Shown: in pieces, positions 35,484 through 44,096 of the stretch | Layout of the letters: every line of letters begins with the position of its first letter | How positions within the stretch are numbered: position 1 is the stretch's first letter | Assembly (NCBI GenBank): GCA_913057795.1 | Contig: CAJXOD010000008.1 | Span: forward strand, 1 to 49,754 | From: an uncultured Aquiluna sp. | GTDB taxonomy: Bacteria > Actinomycetota > Actinomycetes > Actinomycetales > Microbacteriaceae | Reading direction: 5' to 3' | DNA: 49,754 nucleotides | Notes under the pieces: generated by a model | What the model was told of the DNA's origin: nothing | The model's database searches: none | Seen by the model: only the letters and a program-made list of their open reading frames with translations | Program-made: the position numbers and the translations under genes

Positions 35484-35516
35484 AAAAAGGGTTCCGAGAA
35501 ATCGGAACCCTTTTTT
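35484..35516. terminator. bidirectional intrinsic terminator
   Basis: A 9-bp stem GGGTTCCGA/TCGGAACCC with a GAAA loop is extended by A5/T5, with T runs on both strands (TTTTTTT on plus, TTTTTATT on minus). It ends the tRNA-Leu transcript rightward and the galactosidase operon leftward. Confidence 0.92.
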
Positions 35517-35540
35517 TATTCTGTTCAGCAAGCTGCCTAC

Positions 35541-37442
35541 CTAGCTCTTTGTCACCTTGACAGTGTTGGCCTTGTGGTCAATTTCTATCTGGTACGGCCC
35601 ACGCTTTACAACTTCGGTGGATTCAAGACCGGTTGCCTGGATACCCAAATCCGCGGCTATGCCTCGGAAGAATGCACGCTGCGAGTCATCAGTGAGTTCT
35701 GTACCTTGGTACCAAGCAGTCGAAGACCCCAACTTGCGCTTTGCGATTGCAACGCTCCCTAAGGCCTGACCAGTCTTGAACTCAGCGACCAATTCCGCGC
35801 CGTTTAGTCTCGATAGCTCTCCCCACAGCTTCGCCTGGTATCCATTAGAAAGCTCAACAGTGGCCTCGCGGAACGGATAGAACTCTTCGACGTATACACC
35901 GATAACGTCCTTGACCAGTGCGCCACCGTAGCCGCCAAGTTTCACTCGCAGCGTCCGGTCGGAAATGTTCGAGAAGTATCCAACCACTAGGTTTCCACCG
36001 TTGGTCGCGTAGTTGGTGAACACCTGCTCCTGAGGATCCGAGAGCATGTGAACCATTGGCATCAAAACTAACTTGTAGCCCTTCAGCGTTGTCAGGTCCA
36101 CGTCCGCAGAAACAAAATCTACCGAGATGCCTTCTTTATAGAGTGCTCGATACCAGGCCGCAACTGTTTCCGGATAGCTGACGTCCTCGGTTGGCAGGTT
36201 GTCCTGCATCATCGCCCACATCTGCTCGTAGTCATAAACCATCGCCACATCAGCTCTGGCGGTTTCGTAGTTAGCCAAATCTGGATGCTCGTTTAGCAAG
36301 GCCCCGAGCTCCGTAATTTCTCGATAGACCCTCGTGTCCTCACCCGCATGAGGAACCATCGCGGAGTGAAATCTCTCAGAGCCTGCTTGGCTTTGGCGCC
36401 ACTGGAAATACATTGCTCCCTGTGAACCTCGGGCCACAAAACTCATGGCGTTGCGCTTTTCTTGACCCGGTGTCTTGGCGTAGTTTCTTGGCTGCCAGTT
36501 CACGGCTGACGAGCTGTGCTCCATGAGTAACCACTGCTTGCCGTTTGCGAATCCTCTGGTCAGATCCGCCATCTGAGCCAAGTCAATGTGATTTTCGATG
36601 TCATGCTGCGCCAGGTAGTGATCGGTGGAAACAAAATCCACTTCCTTAGCCCATGCAAAGTAGTCCATCGCGTGAGTGAACTTCATGGACATGAAATTTG
36701 TGGTGACGGGGTTTACCTTGTCGTATTTTTTGATGATGTCACGCTCGGTCTTGAATAGATCTAGCGTGATCTCGGAAGTAAACCGCCTAAAGTCAATCTG
36801 CGCACCTGGGTTTGGGTGAGTGCCATCCGGAGTTCTCTTTGGGGCGGGAATCTCCTCCCAGTTGTAGTAGCGCTGAGACCAGAAGTCGGTGCCCCAGGAA
36901 GTATTTAGTTCTTCTATGGACGCGTACTTATTTTTCAGCCAACCAACAAATGCGTCCCTAGACGCATCGCAGTAGCAATATGGCGCATGACAACCATATT
37001 CGTTGTTCACGTGCCACATCACGACAGCTGGGTGTTTGGCATATCTCTCGGCCAGCTTCTCGGTTAGCTGTGCCGCCTTTTGCTTATAAACGGTGCTTGC
37101 AGCGCAGTAAGCCTGACGGCCTCCAAATTCCAAGCGGATGCCATCGAAGTTGACCGGCAGAATCTCAGGATGTTTCGAGGACAACCAAGCTGGCGGTGAG
37201 GCAGTTGCATTCGCCAGGTCAACTGAAATGCCGCTTGCGTGCAAAAGGTCCATGACTTCATCGAGCCATTCAAACTGATAGTCCCCGTCGCTAATTTCTA
37301 ATTTCGCCCAAGAAAAGATGCCAAGAGACACCAGGTTTACGTTAGCTTTTTGCATCAGCTGAATATCTTGTTTCCAGACATCCTTTGACCACTGTTCCGG
37401 GTTGTAGTCGCCGCCAAAGAACAGTTTGTTGGTTTTCAACAT
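35541..37442 (-). CDS. beta-galactosidase, GH42
   Basis: Hydrolyses terminal beta-galactosides, 633 residues. The TIM-barrel domain starts FGGDYNPEQWSKDVW. Acid/base Glu is E148 (NNEYG) and nucleophile is E308 (LLMEHSSSAVNW). Four cysteines (113, 151, 156, 158) match the zinc cluster of GH42 enzymes. A trimerisation domain follows from about 395 (ADVAMVYDYEQMWAM) and a small beta domain closes the protein. No signal peptide is visible, so it acts in the cytoplasm. It overlaps the alpha-galactosidase gene by one base. Confidence 0.94.
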   Translation of the reverse strand: MLKTNKLFFGGDYNPEQWSKDVWKQDIQLMQKANVNLVSLGIFSWAKLEISDGDYQFEWLDEVMDLLHASGISVDLANATASPPAWLSSKHPEILPVNFDGIRLEFGGRQAYCAASTVYKQKAAQLTEKLAERYAKHPAVVMWHVNNEYGCHAPYCYCDASRDAFVGWLKNKYASIEELNTSWGTDFWSQRYYNWEEIPAPKRTPDGTHPNPGAQIDFRRFTSEITLDLFKTERDIIKKYDKVNPVTTNFMSMKFTHAMDYFAWAKEVDFVSTDHYLAQHDIENHIDLAQMADLTRGFANGKQWLLMEHSSSAVNWQPRNYAKTPGQEKRNAMSFVARGSQGAMYFQWRQSQAGSERFHSAMVPHAGEDTRVYREITELGALLNEHPDLANYETARADVAMVYDYEQMWAMMQDNLPTEDVSYPETVAAWYRALYKEGISVDFVSADVDLTTLKGYKLVLMPMVHMLSDPQEQVFTNYATNGGNLVVGYFSNISDRTLRVKLGGYGGALVKDVIGVYVEEFYPFREATVELSNGYQAKLWGELSRLNGAELVAEFKTGQALGSVAIAKRKLGSSTAWYQGTELTDDSQRAFFRGIAADLGIQATGLESTEVVKRGPYQIEIDHKANTVKVTKS

Positions 37443-39559
37443 TAGATTGCCTCGATTTCTATTAGTAGTGCCGTTTCTGGGAACAAAATTGGAGGCCGGA
37501 GGCCTATTTGAGTGAGTGCCTTGCCGGTTAGGACAACACCATCAAGCCACTTAGGGCCGGTCCGCTCTTGAAAAACCGGTTTACCAACCGGATAGACCGC
37601 TTTCACCGAATAACTTCGGTTTGAATCAAGGCCGTCAATCAAAATGGCGTTTGCTCGCGATGCGGCCTGTCCCTGAAGGGTCACATAAGCGAATATCGCC
37701 TTCGATTGATCTTGGGACACTACTCCATGAACAAAAGTAGCTTCGTTATCAGTCTCGACACGCACCACTTTCCCGGAGTGTAGAAGATCGCGGTTTTTCT
37801 TGTAATAAGTTGCCCAATTCTTCAGGTGATCCTGCTCATCCGCGGTTGCTTTAGTTATGTCCCACTCCAAACCGGCGTGGCCAAACAGGGCAGTGATTGC
37901 TCTGAACCCTAGTGAGTGAACCCTTCCGGTGGTGTGAGACTCTGTCGGACCAATGTGGCTTCCGAGCATTTCTGGCGGAATCCCGATTTGTGTGTAGCGC
38001 TGGATGTACTGGCGCTCCAATGCGTCATTGCAATCGGAGACCCAGAACCGGTCAACAATTTGAGCAATGCCAAGATCAACTCGCCCGCCACCGGAGGCGC
38101 AGCTTTCAATCTCCAAGCCCGGGTGGTTCGCTTTCAGCTCTGTGAACAGCCTGTAAAGCGACTTGGTTTGCTCGTGAACTGCAGCCTTGCCATTGTGGCC
38201 TGGGTCAACCAGGGGCCGATTATGGTCCCACTTGATGTAGCTGATATCGAAATCCGTCAAAATCTTGTTGGTCTGATCAAAAACGTGTTGATAGCAATTA
38301 GGATTCGTGAGATCCAACACCAGCTGACCTCGCCCGGTCGGCGGCACTCTCCCATCAACGTTCAAAATCCATTCCGGGTGGGCGCGATATACGTCCGAGT
38401 CTGGGTTGACCATTTCGCCCTCAAACCAAAGACCGAACTCCATCCCGTTTGCCTTGACCACTTCAATCAATGGACCGAGACCCTCCGGCCATACATCCTT
38501 GGAAATTACCCAGTCCCCCAGACCTGAAGTGTCGTCCCGCCTTGAGCCGAACCAGCCATCGTCCAAGACAAAGCGCTCGACGCCGATCTTCTTAGCGACC
38601 TTTGCCAGCTCGGTGAGCTTGCCTAGGTCGTGGTCAAAGTAGACCGCCTCCCAGACATTCAGGGTCAGCGGCCTTGGCCGCTTGTTGGTTGGGTGATCAG
38701 GTCTTGATCGAAGCCAGCGATAAGACCTGTCAGATGTGCCGTCTATTCCAGAATTTGAGTAAACAGCGGCGACCGGTGCCGCCTCGTAGCTTTTGCCCGC
38801 TTCCAGAATCATTTCTCCCGGCATTAGAAGCTCGCTGGCGGAGATTGACTTTCTGCCAGATTGCAACTGCTCGATGGTGTGCCGAGAGTTACCGGAGAAC
38901 ATTAACCCCAAGGACCAGACCTCTCCACTTCTAAAGGTGGCTGCCGTAGTCATCGCCAATTGCAGAATTGTGTAGTCGTGACTGGTCCTGCCTTCTCGAA
39001 CCTCGCGGGATACAACACCGGGTTGAATTTGCCTGCGCACGGGCTGGCGTTCTTTGACCCAGCGGCCTGCGAAATCTAAGGACTCTTGGGCTCTGTCGGG
39101 AAGTGGTAGGTAAGTAGCCAAGTCTTCAAGGAAATAGTCACCGGGGCCAATGTTGGTGACTGCCTGCGTTGTAACAAGAACACCCGCACCCACAAAGCTA
39201 AAGCTTGTTTCTATTCGCAAGCCAGCAGCAGCATCTTCCCCAACGACAACGAGTTCTTGTTCACTGGACGAGTGACTGATTAAGACAAACAGTGGAGAAA
39301 AGTCTTCTCCTTGTCGGTGCCCCCTAAGGACAGGGGAACCAATTGCGCCACGAGCTTGCTCTCGCCAAATACCAGACTGGTCCGGGAAGTCGCCCTCGGC
39401 ATGCGCCGTGGGCTCAATGCTCGCGGCTAAGTAGCTCTCAAAGTCTTTTATATCTCCCAGGTCTTCGCCCCAGTGGATTATTCGAACCAGTTCGGGCGTA
39501 AGGCTTACTAAGAACGAGACGCCGTCTTGGCGCAGGTGAGCAAAGCTAGAAGGTTTCAA
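37442..39559 (-). CDS. alpha-galactosidase, GH36
   Basis: Hydrolyses alpha-galactosides such as melibiose or raffinose, 705 residues. An N-terminal beta-sandwich precedes a TIM barrel beginning near 300 (LTLNVWEAVYFDHD). Barrel motifs: VLDDGWFGSRRDD, LWFEGEMVNPDS, nucleophile D445 in YIKWDHNRPL, then ESCASGGGRVDLG and the acid/base Asp in WVSDCNDALERQ. It is cytoplasmic by lack of a signal peptide. The start is probably TTG 39559, without a strong ribosome site. It leads a two-gene galactoside operon that is divergent from the DeoR regulator. Confidence 0.93.
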   Translation of the reverse strand: MKPSSFAHLRQDGVSFLVSLTPELVRIIHWGEDLGDIKDFESYLAASIEPTAHAEGDFPDQSGIWREQARGAIGSPVLRGHRQGEDFSPLFVLISHSSSEQELVVVGEDAAAGLRIETSFSFVGAGVLVTTQAVTNIGPGDYFLEDLATYLPLPDRAQESLDFAGRWVKERQPVRRQIQPGVVSREVREGRTSHDYTILQLAMTTAATFRSGEVWSLGLMFSGNSRHTIEQLQSGRKSISASELLMPGEMILEAGKSYEAAPVAAVYSNSGIDGTSDRSYRWLRSRPDHPTNKRPRPLTLNVWEAVYFDHDLGKLTELAKVAKKIGVERFVLDDGWFGSRRDDTSGLGDWVISKDVWPEGLGPLIEVVKANGMEFGLWFEGEMVNPDSDVYRAHPEWILNVDGRVPPTGRGQLVLDLTNPNCYQHVFDQTNKILTDFDISYIKWDHNRPLVDPGHNGKAAVHEQTKSLYRLFTELKANHPGLEIESCASGGGRVDLGIAQIVDRFWVSDCNDALERQYIQRYTQIGIPPEMLGSHIGPTESHTTGRVHSLGFRAITALFGHAGLEWDITKATADEQDHLKNWATYYKKNRDLLHSGKVVRVETDNEATFVHGVVSQDQSKAIFAYVTLQGQAASRANAILIDGLDSNRSYSVKAVYPVGKPVFQERTGPKWLDGVVLTGKALTQIGLRPPILFPETALLIEIEAI

Positions 39560-39613
39560 TCTTGGTCCGAATCTGTTTGGTGCTCCTGGTTTGACGATAG
39601 CTGAAGTTCTGCG

Positions 39614-39647
39614 ATAACTGGGTGCTGCCGAAGCCGCACCCAGTTAT
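39614..39647. promoter_or_regulatory. 12-bp inverted repeat upstream of the alpha-galactosidase gene
   Basis: Perfect arms ATAACTGGGTGC and GCACCCAGTTAT flank a 10-base spacer, 54 bp upstream of the alpha-galactosidase start. There is no T run on either side, so termination is unlikely. It may be an operator or a 5'-leader hairpin of the galactosidase mRNA. Confidence 0.5.
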
Positions 39648-39730
39648 CTACTCAGTTGCTATTTCAGTTTTGCTCCGAACCCGACTTGTGCCGGGCTCGA
39701 TTGTCAGCTCGCCCCTTCCTAATCTTTATT

Positions 39731-39758
39731 GTTTGAGCAAAATAAAAAAGGCTCAAAC
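39731..39758. promoter_or_regulatory. candidate operator in the divergent galactosidase/deoR region
   Basis: A perfect 8-bp inverted repeat GTTTGAGC/GCTCAAAC with a 12-base A/T-rich spacer lies mid-way in the 340-bp gap between the two divergent genes. Nearby are GCAATAATTGC (39781-39791) and ACTTTT/AAAAGT (39794-39820). The position fits a binding site for the adjacent DeoR-family regulator, but this is unproven. Nothing else is clear in the gap. Confidence 0.45.
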
Positions 39759-39899
39759 GATCGGGTAAAAACGAACTTACGCAATAATTGCAAACTTTTC
39801 GAATAAAAAGCGACAAAAGTAATCATTCCGTTAGTAAATATCCGAACATTTTTGATATTTCGCACTAGCCTCTACCTAGGTTTTAGAGAAAGGTCGGCG

Positions 39900-40673
39900 A
39901 TGCTCGCAGCTCAACGTAAGGCCCTGATACTGGAAGAAGTATCGCTATCAGGGGCCAGGCGAATCTCGGAACTTGCAAAAAGTCTTGGCGTCTCCGAGGT
40001 TACAATCCGGCGGGACGTCGAAGCCTTAACCGACCAAGGCCTTGTTGACAAGGTTCATGGTGGGGTAACTGCAAACTCTCTTTCATCAACCGTGGAACCT
40101 CCCTTTGCCTTTAACTCGCTGAAAGAGCAAACCTCTAAAGATGCAGTCGCAAAACTCGCCGCCGAAATGGTTCGTCCGGGTCAGGCAATTGCCCTGATGG
40201 GCGGAAGCTCCGTATACGCTTTGGCAAAAAGACTCAGAGAGATGCCTTCGCTCACCGTCGTTACAAACTCAGTACCTGTTTCCGATCTATTCGCCCAGCA
40301 ACCAAGGGGTGATCAGACTGTTGTACTAACCGGCGGCGTCAGAACGCCTACCGATTCTTTAGTTGGAAACATCACGACCGAAGCCTTTGCAAGATTTAAC
40401 CTCGATTTGGTATTTATGGGCACCCACGGCATGGACATTGAATTTGGATTTAGCTCGCCGAACCTAATTGAGGCTGATACCAACCGCGAAGTAATTCGAA
40501 GGGCCGCTAAATTTGTGGTTCTCGCCGACCACACCAAGTGGGGCATTCGGGGCTTCAGCTCTTTCGCCGAGTTATCGGAGGCAGACGGCGTCATTACGAC
40601 AGACGGACTTTCCCCCGAGGCCTTGGGAACCTTGCGGGAAAACATCAAGGAAGTACTGGTAGCCAAACCCTAG
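39900..40673 (+). CDS. DeoR-family transcriptional regulator
   Basis: A 257-residue repressor-type protein. The winged-helix DNA-binding domain is at 3-58 (ISELAKSLGVSEVTIRRDVEAL, then VDKVHGGV). A DeoR C-terminal sugar-phosphate sensor domain follows (TSKDAVAKLAAEMV, VVTNSVPVSDL, TGGVRTPTDSLVG, ADHTKWG). The start at 39900 is set by AAAGG six bases upstream and the family N-terminus. It could control the divergent galactosidases, or be a GlpR-type regulator of the glycerol genes, since a glycerol kinase remnant lies just downstream on the same strand. The sequence alone does not decide. Confidence 0.88.
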   Translation: MLAAQRKALILEEVSLSGARRISELAKSLGVSEVTIRRDVEALTDQGLVDKVHGGVTANSLSSTVEPPFAFNSLKEQTSKDAVAKLAAEMVRPGQAIALMGGSSVYALAKRLREMPSLTVVTNSVPVSDLFAQQPRGDQTVVLTGGVRTPTDSLVGNITTEAFARFNLDLVFMGTHGMDIEFGFSSPNLIEADTNREVIRRAAKFVVLADHTKWGIRGFSSFAELSEADGVITTDGLSPEALGTLRENIKEVLVAKP

Positions 40674-40845
40674 ATGGCTAGGACTTCGGCAGCGTAAGGG
40701 ACAGTAAGTAGCTTCCTATTGGCTTACCGAAGCGATTGGCGACATTGGCCAAATTTCCCCGCTGCACAGACCGAGATTTCTCATGGAGTGCATTCGACGC
40801 GCGAGCAAAGAATTAATTCCGCGAGCTCGTATGTGTTGAATTCTT

Positions 40846-40968
40846 AAGACTCTCGTTTTGGGAGCAGCCTACGCGGTTGGACTTGCAGTTGGGTTCTGGG
40901 ATGATCTTGATCAGCTTCGTTCACGCTGGCGCGAGGGCAGAAGGTGGGCGCCAAACATGCCAGATTAA
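40846..40968 (+). pseudogene. glpK: C-terminal remnant of glycerol kinase
   Basis: An open stretch of 40 codons matches the conserved end of glycerol kinase: [14 protein letters not shown] followed by [21 protein letters not shown]. The family reads xTALGAAYxAGLAVGFWxxxDxLxxxWxxxxxxxPxM. A TGA lies in frame just upstream and a TAA at 40966-40968. In-frame sequence after that stop (ERKRRLDR) still resembles the family tail, so it is an inactivated relic. The ATP- and glycerol-binding parts are gone. The rest of the 326-bp gap (40674-40999) shows no gene. Confidence 0.85.
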
Positions 40969-40999
40969 GAGCGGAAGCGTCGACTGGATCGGCTAACCA

Positions 41000-41836
41000 C
41001 TAGTTTCGGTCCTCTGGGTCTACGCCTGTCCTGAAGTTTGTGTTCAGAGCGGTAATTTCTGACATCTGTTGCTCCGTAAGCTCAAAATCAAACACATTTA
41101 TGTTCTCAAGAATGCGCTCTTTAGAGTTTGACTTTGGTATCACCGCCACTCCCCTCTGGATATGCCAACGCAAAACAACCTGAGCCACTGACTTTCCGTA
41201 TGCTTCAGCTAGGGTTGCCAGCATCGGATCTTCTAGAATCTTCCCTCTTGCAAGCGGCGACCAGGCCTGAGTTGCGATTGCGCGCGAGTTGTCGTACTCC
41301 AAGACCTTTTCCTGCGTAAGCCAAGGGTGAAGTTCGACTTGATTCAGAACCGGCTTATGCTCGGCTACTTTTAGAATTTCGTCGATGTGGTGGGTGTGAA
41401 AATTACAAACACCGATTGAGCGAATCAAACCTTCGTTTTTGAGCTTCTCCATGGCCTTCCAGGAGTCAACATACAAGAGGCCTCTTTTCGGAGCTGGCCA
41501 GTGAATTAGATATAAATCTAGGTAGTCGAGGCCGAGCGATTTTAAACTCTTATCAAAAGCCCTAAGGGTGTTTTCAAAACCTAAATCATCCATCCAGAAC
41601 TTGGTGGCCACCAGCACCTCTTCGCGAGGCACCCCGGAGTCTCTTATCCCCTGACCTACCCCAACTTCGTTTTCATACATCGAAGCTGTGTCTATTAGTC
41701 GATAGCCGTTTTGTAGGGCGTGAGACACCAGTGGAGCGGCGATGTCATTATCAACCTTGTAGACGCCAAGGCCTAGCTGCGGAATGGTGGTTCCATCTAG
41801 CAAGTTCGTAACCGGGGAGGTCGCAGGCTTATTCAA
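41000..41836 (-). CDS. aldo/keto reductase
   Basis: NADPH-dependent carbonyl reductase of 278 residues, close in type to 2,5-diketo-gluconate reductases. The catalytic tetrad is D49, Y54, K79 and H112 (LIDTASMYENE, VATKFW, LYLIHWP). The cofactor site includes IPKSNSKERILENINVFDFEL near 240. The start is probably TTG 41836. It lies downstream of the glycerol importer operon and its terminator, next to the glycerol kinase remnant. Reduction of glyceraldehyde, dihydroxyacetone or other small carbonyls is possible, but the substrate is not known. Confidence 0.9.
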   Translation of the reverse strand: MNKPATSPVTNLLDGTTIPQLGLGVYKVDNDIAAPLVSHALQNGYRLIDTASMYENEVGVGQGIRDSGVPREEVLVATKFWMDDLGFENTLRAFDKSLKSLGLDYLDLYLIHWPAPKRGLLYVDSWKAMEKLKNEGLIRSIGVCNFHTHHIDEILKVAEHKPVLNQVELHPWLTQEKVLEYDNSRAIATQAWSPLARGKILEDPMLATLAEAYGKSVAQVVLRWHIQRGVAVIPKSNSKERILENINVFDFELTEQQMSEITALNTNFRTGVDPEDRN

Positions 41837-41863
41837 TGTTTCTCAATTCTTCTAGAAAAGAAA

Positions 41864-41895
41864 TGTTGGCTGGCAACCGAAGTTGCCAGCCAACA
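41864..41895 (-). terminator. intrinsic terminator of the glycerol operon
   Basis: A perfect 14-bp stem TGTTGGCTGGCAAC/GTTGCCAGCCAACA with a four-base loop (TTCG on the minus strand) is followed on that strand by TTTCTTTTCT. It sits 23 bases after the stop of the binding-protein gene. It overlaps the leader of the aldo/keto reductase gene, which must therefore rely on read-through or on a promoter very close by. Confidence 0.92.
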
Positions 41896-41917
41896 GTCTC
41901 GTTACTCTACAACCGAA

Positions 41918-43696
41918 TTAGTTGCCGGAAGCCCAGCGCTTGACTAGTTCGTCGTAGTCCTGGGTTTCACCCATTGGCTTCTCGTTTGCAAGTTTCGCAA
42001 CCGGCGCACCTGGCTGATCGATCCAGTACTGCTCGTCCTGCACTGGGTTCATCTTGACCGCACAGTTAGCATCAGGGTTCGATGCTTCTAGGCGGACCAT
42101 GACGTCATCCTGTGCAGCTGCTAGCTCATTCATTGCCTCTTGGGCAGTGAACTCACCTGATGCAGCCTTGGAAATTGACTGCCACCATAGGTTAGAAATG
42201 GTTGGGTAGTCAGGAACGTTGGTACCAGTTGGAGACCATGCAACACGGTCTGATGAGCGGTAGAACTCGATGAGCCCTCCATACTTGTATGCGTTGTCGG
42301 TGAAGTACTGAAGGTCAAGAGTTGACTGACGAATAAACGTCAGTGCCTTGGCCGACTTAGCACCGTCAACGGTCTTCGAGGTTACAAACTGCGCGTAAAG
42401 CCATGCGGCAGCGCGCCTGTTCTCGTCAGCGTGGTTCATGAATGTCCATGATCCTACGTCCTGGTAGCCAAGCTTCTGACCTTCGTTCCAGTAGGAACCG
42501 TGTGGGCTTGGAGCCATGCGCCACTTCGGTGATCCATCTTCATTCATAACAGGTAGCGATGGGTCGGTAGCAGAAGCAGTGAAAACTGTGTACCAGAAAA
42601 TCTGCTGAGCAATTTCACCCTGACCTACTACGCCTCCAGCTTCGCTGAAGTCCATTCCCTTTGCTGTGTCAGGAGCGTACTCGAACCAGTCGAGAAACTT
42701 CTGAAGAGCGTAGACGGAAGCAGGACCGTTTGTGTCTCCACCGCGGGATACTGATGAACCAGCTGGGTGACATTCCTCAACGCGGATACCCCACTCGTCA
42801 ACAGGAAGACCGTTAGGCTCTCCTGCGTCACCGTTACCGGCCATGGATAGCCATGCGTCAGTAAAGCGCCACTGAAGTGATGGGCCTGGCTGTGCGTAGT
42901 CCATGTGACCATAGACCTTGTTGCCATCGATTGACCCATTGCCATTTACTTCGGTTGAGAAGAACTTAGCGATGTCCTCGTAGGCTGACCAGTTCACTGG
43001 AACGCCTAGGTCATAACCGTAGATGTCCTTGAACTGCTTCTGGATGTCAGCATCGCTGAACCAGTCGTAACGGAACCAGTAAAGGTTCGCGAACTGCTGG
43101 TCAGGTAGCTGGTACAGAACGCCATCAGAACCAGTGGTGAAGCTTGTGCCAATGTAGTCTTCGATGTCCAAACCTGGGTTTGTAATCGCTGAGTCCTTCA
43201 TTAGCTCGCCTACTGGGTAGATGTAGTCGCCACGCTGGTGAGTTCCGATTAGGTCGGAGTCATTGATGTAGCCATCGTAGATCGAGGTACGGGTCTTGAT
43301 TTCAGTCTGGATTCTTTCAATAACGTCACCCTCGCCAATGAGGTCGTGGATTACTGAAATTCCAGTCAGTTCCTTGAATGCCTGAGTCAGAGTCTCTGAC
43401 TCGTAAACGTGTGGGTCGATGGTCTCAGATACGACACTGATGTCAGAAACACCAAGAGCCGAGGCTGCCTCAGCGAACCACTTCATTTCAGCAATTTTCT
43501 CATCGCGAGTCAAAGCGCTGAGTGCAAACTCACCGTCGGCCCACTTTGCAGCAACTGCGTCAATGTCGTCAGGTACGGTCCCACCTGATGATGATGATGT
43601 ATCCCCAGCTGAGGCACACCCAGTCAATAGCAGTACCGCGGCGGCCGACATGGCCAAACCAGCGATGCTACGTTCACGAACATTTCTATTCAACAT
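41918..43696 (-). CDS. glpV: glycerol ABC importer, substrate-binding lipoprotein (GlpV-like)
   Basis: A 592-residue solute-binding protein. The signal peptide runs to lipobox LLLTGC, so the protein is a membrane-anchored lipoprotein. It is much longer than ordinary sugar-binding proteins, and its ending (YWIDQPGAPVAKLANEKP, then YDELVKRW) resembles GlpV of the Rhizobium glycerol importer as I recall it. The start at 43696 follows GAAAGGTAAAA; the open frame continues 55 codons upstream into glpU without a signal. A 113-bp gap with a small CGAGG/CCTCG hairpin (43757-43770) separates it from glpU and could set a different expression level. The terminator follows. Confidence 0.88.
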   Translation of the reverse strand: MLNRNVRERSIAGLAMSAAAVLLLTGCASAGDTSSSSGGTVPDDIDAVAAKWADGEFALSALTRDEKIAEMKWFAEAASALGVSDISVVSETIDPHVYESETLTQAFKELTGISVIHDLIGEGDVIERIQTEIKTRTSIYDGYINDSDLIGTHQRGDYIYPVGELMKDSAITNPGLDIEDYIGTSFTTGSDGVLYQLPDQQFANLYWFRYDWFSDADIQKQFKDIYGYDLGVPVNWSAYEDIAKFFSTEVNGNGSIDGNKVYGHMDYAQPGPSLQWRFTDAWLSMAGNGDAGEPNGLPVDEWGIRVEECHPAGSSVSRGGDTNGPASVYALQKFLDWFEYAPDTAKGMDFSEAGGVVGQGEIAQQIFWYTVFTASATDPSLPVMNEDGSPKWRMAPSPHGSYWNEGQKLGYQDVGSWTFMNHADENRRAAAWLYAQFVTSKTVDGAKSAKALTFIRQSTLDLQYFTDNAYKYGGLIEFYRSSDRVAWSPTGTNVPDYPTISNLWWQSISKAASGEFTAQEAMNELAAAQDDVMVRLEASNPDANCAVKMNPVQDEQYWIDQPGAPVAKLANEKPMGETQDYDELVKRWASGN

Positions 43697-43809
43697 TTTT
43701 ACCTTTCGCATCATAGTTGGAGAGGCCAACTTGGTCTCTTCAAGATTTCTAGAACCCGAGGAAACCCTCGAGCCCCAAATCGGTGAACATAGTTTGCTCA
43801 CCGAATTCT

Positions 43810-44094
43810 TTATCCCCATTTCAAGATCCCTGCTGACATGGCCAGAGCTGATAGGGCCCATATCATGGTGTTGCTGTCCACAATCGAGAATGAGACCACC
43901 ATCACAAGTGCAAATGAAACAATCGAGATGTAAACGCGCTCACTTCTATCAGTCACCAACCCTAAAAAGCCCTTGCGTCTAACCGGAGGTCGGTAGTGAC
44001 CCCAGATGGTTAGACCGGTAATCATTACTGCCAAACCGATAAAAATATAGGCAATCGGCGCAGTCCAAGGAATCCAGTCAAAAATTTCTAACAT
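43810..44094 (-). CDS. glpU: DUF2160 small membrane protein (GlpU-like)
   Basis: A 94-residue protein with three hydrophobic helices: about 9-30 (WTAPIAYIFIGLAVMITGLTIW), 55-70 (YISIVSFALVMVVSFSI) and 75-93 (NTMIWALSALAMSAGIL). Between them is the family loop with RRKGFLGLVTDRSERVY, which matches DUF2160. This family is found in glycerol ABC operons next to the permeases; its exact role is not established. It lies two bases after the GlpQ-like gene. This small gene is the strongest marker that the importer is for glycerol. Confidence 0.87.
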   Translation of the reverse strand: MLEIFDWIPWTAPIAYIFIGLAVMITGLTIWGHYRPPVRRKGFLGLVTDRSERVYISIVSFALVMVVSFSIVDSNTMIWALSALAMSAGILKWG

Positions 44095-44096
44095 TT

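Noticed and set aside
43697-43861. Upstream extension of the glycerol-binding protein frame overlapping glpU
   Set aside because: The signal peptide begins at the ATG 43696, which has its own ribosome site; the extension has no export features and covers the glpU end.
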